From the NCBI RefSeq assembly GCF_014836645.1, contig NZ_JACSQM010000001.1, forward strand, positions 434,001 to 498,000: a stretch of DNA of 64,000 bases, read 5' to 3'. Source of the stretch: Fictibacillus norfolkensis. Its GTDB lineage: Bacteria; Bacillota; Bacilli; Bacillales; Fictibacillaceae. Positions 61,492 to 64,000 of this stretch are shown piece by piece (position 1 is the stretch's first letter; every line of letters starts with the position of its first letter). Under the pieces are notes generated by a model. That model was not told the DNA's origin, searched no databases, and saw nothing but the letters and a program-made list of their open reading frames with translations. A program made the translations under genes and the position numbers.

Positions 61492-62049
61492 TCACCTACC
61501 CTTCTCCAGTTTTCGACGCAACAGTTCTCTTCCGCGCTGAAGTAATGTTCTGATCGTCGTTTCTTTTTTATTTAAGATTTGGCTGATCTCGCATACGGTT
61601 AGTTCTTTATAATAGAAAAGAAGGATCACTTCTCGATATTTAAGAGGCAGTTTTAGTACTTGATCTGCTAACGCCTCATGTTCACTTTTTTGGACGATTG
61701 AAAGTTCTGGTGTTAGAACAGAGGATGGTCTCGACTTACCGAACCGGTCCATCACTTGAATGTATTTCTTCCATCCACTTCTTAAATAATCTTTACACAA
61801 GTTAACAGTGATTGCATATACCCACGTTTTAACAGAGGAATCATTTCTAAAGTTGTCTTTATGTATGTAACATTTCACAAATACTTCTTGTGCTAAGTCC
61901 TCTGCCAATTTCCGATCCTTAACATATGTATAAGCTAGTCTTATCACTTTGTCTTGGTAAACCTCCATAATCTGTATGATCCACTCTTCTTGGCTTAGAG
62001 AGTGAGAATCAAAGCCTTCGTTATTAAATCTCCGATTGATCATCTTCAA
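61492..62049 (-). CDS. ECF-type RNA polymerase sigma factor
   Basis: About 185 residues. Region 2: YQDKVIRLAYTYVKDRKLAEDLAQEVFVKCYIHKDNFRNDSSVKTWVYAITVNLCKDYLRS. Region 4: LADQVLKLPLKYREVILLFYYKELTVCEISQILNKKETTIRTLLQRGRELLRRKLEKG. The TTG at 62049 follows GGAGGGG at 6 bases and gives MKMINRRF; the ATG at 62112 lacks a ribosome site. ECF operons are often self-regulated, but no convincing ECF promoter was seen upstream. Confidence 0.88.
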   Translation of the reverse strand: MKMINRRFNNEGFDSHSLSQEEWIIQIMEVYQDKVIRLAYTYVKDRKLAEDLAQEVFVKCYIHKDNFRNDSSVKTWVYAITVNLCKDYLRSGWKKYIQVMDRFGKSRPSSVLTPELSIVQKSEHEALADQVLKLPLKYREVILLFYYKELTVCEISQILNKKETTIRTLLQRGRELLRRKLEKGR

Positions 62050-62423
62050 GAACTTCCCCTCCTTTAACAACACCCTATCTATATGACGGTTGAACATGAT
62101 ATTTTTACTCATTATTTAACTTTAAAAAAATTCAACCGATTTTATAAAGAATGAGACTCTATTAAACTTACTTTGAATTCATCTTTGTAATGAAACACCA
62201 TGCTATTTACCTACTCTTTTATTCGATTACCACGCTGATTTTACCTTTTAATTTCCTAATACAGACAAATCTCTACAGATATACCGTCGAATAATGTTTC
62301 AATGTGTAATATTTTGAAATATAAATGTAATATTATTTCGCAATAACTGATGATTAATCAATGGTATAATCACTTCAGTAAAGAAATTGGCAACATTTGC
62401 ACATACAAGGAGGAGTACCCATC

Positions 62424-63749
62424 TTGAAACGTAAGCTAGTTATGGCTACACTGTCTCTCAGTCTAGTATTCAGTACATATACGGTATCGGCAGAAACTCT
62501 GTCTTCTATAAAAGAGAAAAAAGAAAAAAATCGCTCTGAGCAAACGGAAAAGCAGGGTGAATTAAAGAAGAATCAAAATCAGCAAGATCATACGTTAGAT
62601 CAAATTCAAAAATTAGAGAGTTCTATAGACAAGACTCTTAATGATATCGGAAACAAAAAAGAATCGATCCAAGAAACGAAAGCTTCTATTGAAAAACTAA
62701 AAAAAGAAATTGATGTTCTTGAAAAGAGAATCAAAGAACGTGATGCACTTCTAAAAGAACGCGTAACTTCCATGTACGAAAGCGGCGGTGCGGTAAATTA
62801 TTTAGATGTGGTATTAGGTTCTAAAGATTTCGGTGACTTCCTTGATCGCGTGTTTGCATTAAACGTGATTGCTGAACAAGATAAAGCCATCTTAGAAGAG
62901 CACAAACAAGATAAAGAGTCTGTTGAAAAGAAAAAAGGACAGGTTGAAAGTGAACTTTTGTCTTTAAATTCAGATTTAACTGAGTTAGAAGGATTAAACC
63001 AAAAGCTAACGGATCAGAAAAAACAAAAGAATGCGCTTCTCGCTCAACTCGAGACGGAAGAAGACCATCTACATGATCATATTATGCAGTTAGATGAGAC
63101 GAACGAACTTCTTTCAGCACAAGAAGCAGCGATTAAAGCTGAGATCGAACGTGCGAAACGTGAAGAAGCTGAACGCAAGAAGAGAGAAGCTGAAGCAAGA
63201 GCTGCGGCTGCAGCAGCGGCGGAAAAAGCTCGTGAAGAAGCAGAGGCTAGAGAGAAGAACAAATCCAACTCTGGTGGTTCTGGGGGTTCTGGATCTTCTC
63301 CTTCACCTACTCCACCGCCAGCACCAACACCTGCTCCAGCGCCAGTGAGTCGTGACTTTATCATGCCTTCACAGGGATTCATCACTTCTGGTTTTGGTAA
63401 CAGGAGCGCGGGCATGCACTACGGAATGGATATCGCTCAAGGCGGAAGTACCGTTCCTATCGTAGCAGCAGCATCTGGAACGGTTACGAGAGCTTACTAT
63501 TCAAGCTCTTATGGTAACGTTGTTTATATTACCCACTACATTAACGGGCAGTTGTACACAACACTTTATGCACATATGAGATCAACGCCTGCAGTTAGTC
63601 AAGGTCAGTCTGTCTCTCAAGGGACATTCTTAGGCTACCAAGGTAACACAGGGGCTTCTAGAGGGCAGCATTTGCACTTTGAATTGCATAAAGGCCCTTG
63701 GAACGGCTCAAAATCAAATGCAGTCGATCCGAGACCATACCTTCAATAA
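62424..63749 (+). CDS. CwlO-like M23 peptidoglycan hydrolase with coiled-coil N-terminus
   Basis: About 441 residues. Signal peptide (MKRKLVMATLSLSLVFSTYTVSA), coiled coil from about 30 to 270 (PcsB/CwlO N-terminal type, with ITSMYESGGAVNYLDVVLGSKDFGDFLDRVFALNVIAEQDK-like core), an alanine/glutamate-rich helix, a G/S/P/A linker (SPSPTPPPAPTPAPAP) and a C-terminal M23 domain with HYGMD, YAHM and HLHFE. The M23 catalytic domain differs from the NlpC/P60 domain of B. subtilis CwlO. TTG at 62424 follows AAGGAGGAG. FtsEX-type regulation of such coiled coils is known in other bacteria. Confidence 0.87.
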   Translation: MKRKLVMATLSLSLVFSTYTVSAETLSSIKEKKEKNRSEQTEKQGELKKNQNQQDHTLDQIQKLESSIDKTLNDIGNKKESIQETKASIEKLKKEIDVLEKRIKERDALLKERVTSMYESGGAVNYLDVVLGSKDFGDFLDRVFALNVIAEQDKAILEEHKQDKESVEKKKGQVESELLSLNSDLTELEGLNQKLTDQKKQKNALLAQLETEEDHLHDHIMQLDETNELLSAQEAAIKAEIERAKREEAERKKREAEARAAAAAAAEKAREEAEAREKNKSNSGGSGGSGSSPSPTPPPAPTPAPAPVSRDFIMPSQGFITSGFGNRSAGMHYGMDIAQGGSTVPIVAAASGTVTRAYYSSSYGNVVYITHYINGQLYTTLYAHMRSTPAVSQGQSVSQGTFLGYQGNTGASRGQHLHFELHKGPWNGSKSNAVDPRPYLQ

Positions 63750-63765
63750 TCATAACTAAAATACA

Positions 63766-63800
63766 AAAGACGCAGAGATTACAGCTCTCTGCGTCTTTTT
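63766..63800. terminator. Terminator after the M23 gene
   Basis: AAAAGACGCAGAG pairs with CTCTGCGTCTTTTT around ATTACAG. Confidence 0.88.
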
Positions 63801-63811
63801 GTCTAGGCATA

Positions 63812-64000
63812 TTATATAACTCCACCAAGCAGTCTTCGAATTGGATGACGTGTGTATTCCGACATGAGTCGATAATTCGGCCTTATGATTTCTGCTGTTA
63901 AAAAAGCTGAAACCGTTGCGCCAGGCATTCTTTTTTGATTAAGAACATCGATGACCTCTCCAATGGTTCCTGTTCCGATGCCATGACCAAAAAACTGTCC
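63812..64000 (-). CDS. C-terminus of an unidentified protein (partial)
   Basis: 62 codons open from the right edge to a TAA at 63812: GQFFGHGIGTGTIGEVIDVL, then NQKRMPGATVSAFLTAEIIRPNYRLMSEYTRHPIRRLLGGVI. The codon use is like neighbouring genes and the terminator lies just beyond the stop. No family recognised from this fragment. Confidence 0.6.
   Translation of the reverse strand, partial: GQFFGHGIGTGTIGEVIDVLNQKRMPGATVSAFLTAEIIRPNYRLMSEYTRHPIRRLLGGVI

Noticed and set aside
62290..62310. Autoregulatory ECF promoter (TGAAAC on the minus strand)
   Set aside because: No CGTC or CGTA-like -10 at suitable distance was found.

Overview
The window comes from an endospore-forming member of the Bacillaceae. 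Gene order follows the Bacillus subtilis yut-yun segment (pgpA/yutG, yutF, yutE, yutD, yutC, lipA, lytH/yunA, yunB, yunC, yunF) and then the yur-yus segment (sufBUSDC, yurZ, metNPQ, yusD, yusE, yusF, yusG, gcvH, yusI, fadE-fadA-fadN, fadM, yusU). Sporulation and germination genes, low GC, strong AGGAGG ribosome sites and frequent TTG/GTG starts agree with this. A Fictibacillus-like species is my best guess, unproven. Synteny statements are from memory; no database was searched.

Layout. 1-7.2 kb: start of a probable yutH, pgpA, yutF, a SufR-like Fe-S-type regulator, yutE, small proteins, the lipoprotein yutC, lipA and the peptidase lytH. 7.2-11.1 kb: a MetP/MetS-type sodium symporter pair and an NhaC-family transporter behind a lysine riboswitch. 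11.1-17.2 kb: yunB, dfrA-thyA, yunC, yunF, a nitroreductase and an orphan molybdate-binding lipoprotein with a structured leader. 17.2-22.5 kb: the SUF operon. 22.7-33.4 kb: a tiny gene, yurZ, metNPQ with a SAM-I riboswitch, yusD, sigI-rsgI, yusE, a sugar dehydrogenase, yusF, a SigB-type stress protein, yusG, gcvH and yusI. 33.9-41.4 kb: the FadR-controlled fad operon, fadM and yusU. 41.4-51.2 kb: a CopD-like protein, an unknown acidic coiled-coil membrane protein, gerA-gerC without gerB, a second UMP kinase behind a leader peptide and attenuator, a polyserine coat protein, a ZIP transporter and a TM-helix-repeat channel. 51.8-64 kb: an attenuated ABC-2 exporter, Cu/Zn SOD, peptidase E, a MacB-type ABC pair, a RocB-like peptidase, a DUF4931 protein, an ECF sigma/anti-sigma pair, a CwlO-like M23 hydrolase and a truncated gene at the right edge.

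Functional links: SUF supplies Fe-S clusters to LipA, and GcvH is a lipoylation target. Methionine import is covered by metNPQ and probably the MetPS-type pair. The fad genes form one beta-oxidation unit.

Between the genes lie two kinds of repetitive structure. One is a MITE-like interspersed repeat in seven copies, one inside the met leader and one carrying a nested duplicated second element. The other is a set of five short arrays with 20-21-nt period, each built on its own 7-10-nt core, with cores that can be aligned across loci. These arrays, the two leader-peptide attenuators and the unidentified modA leader are the least explained features here.
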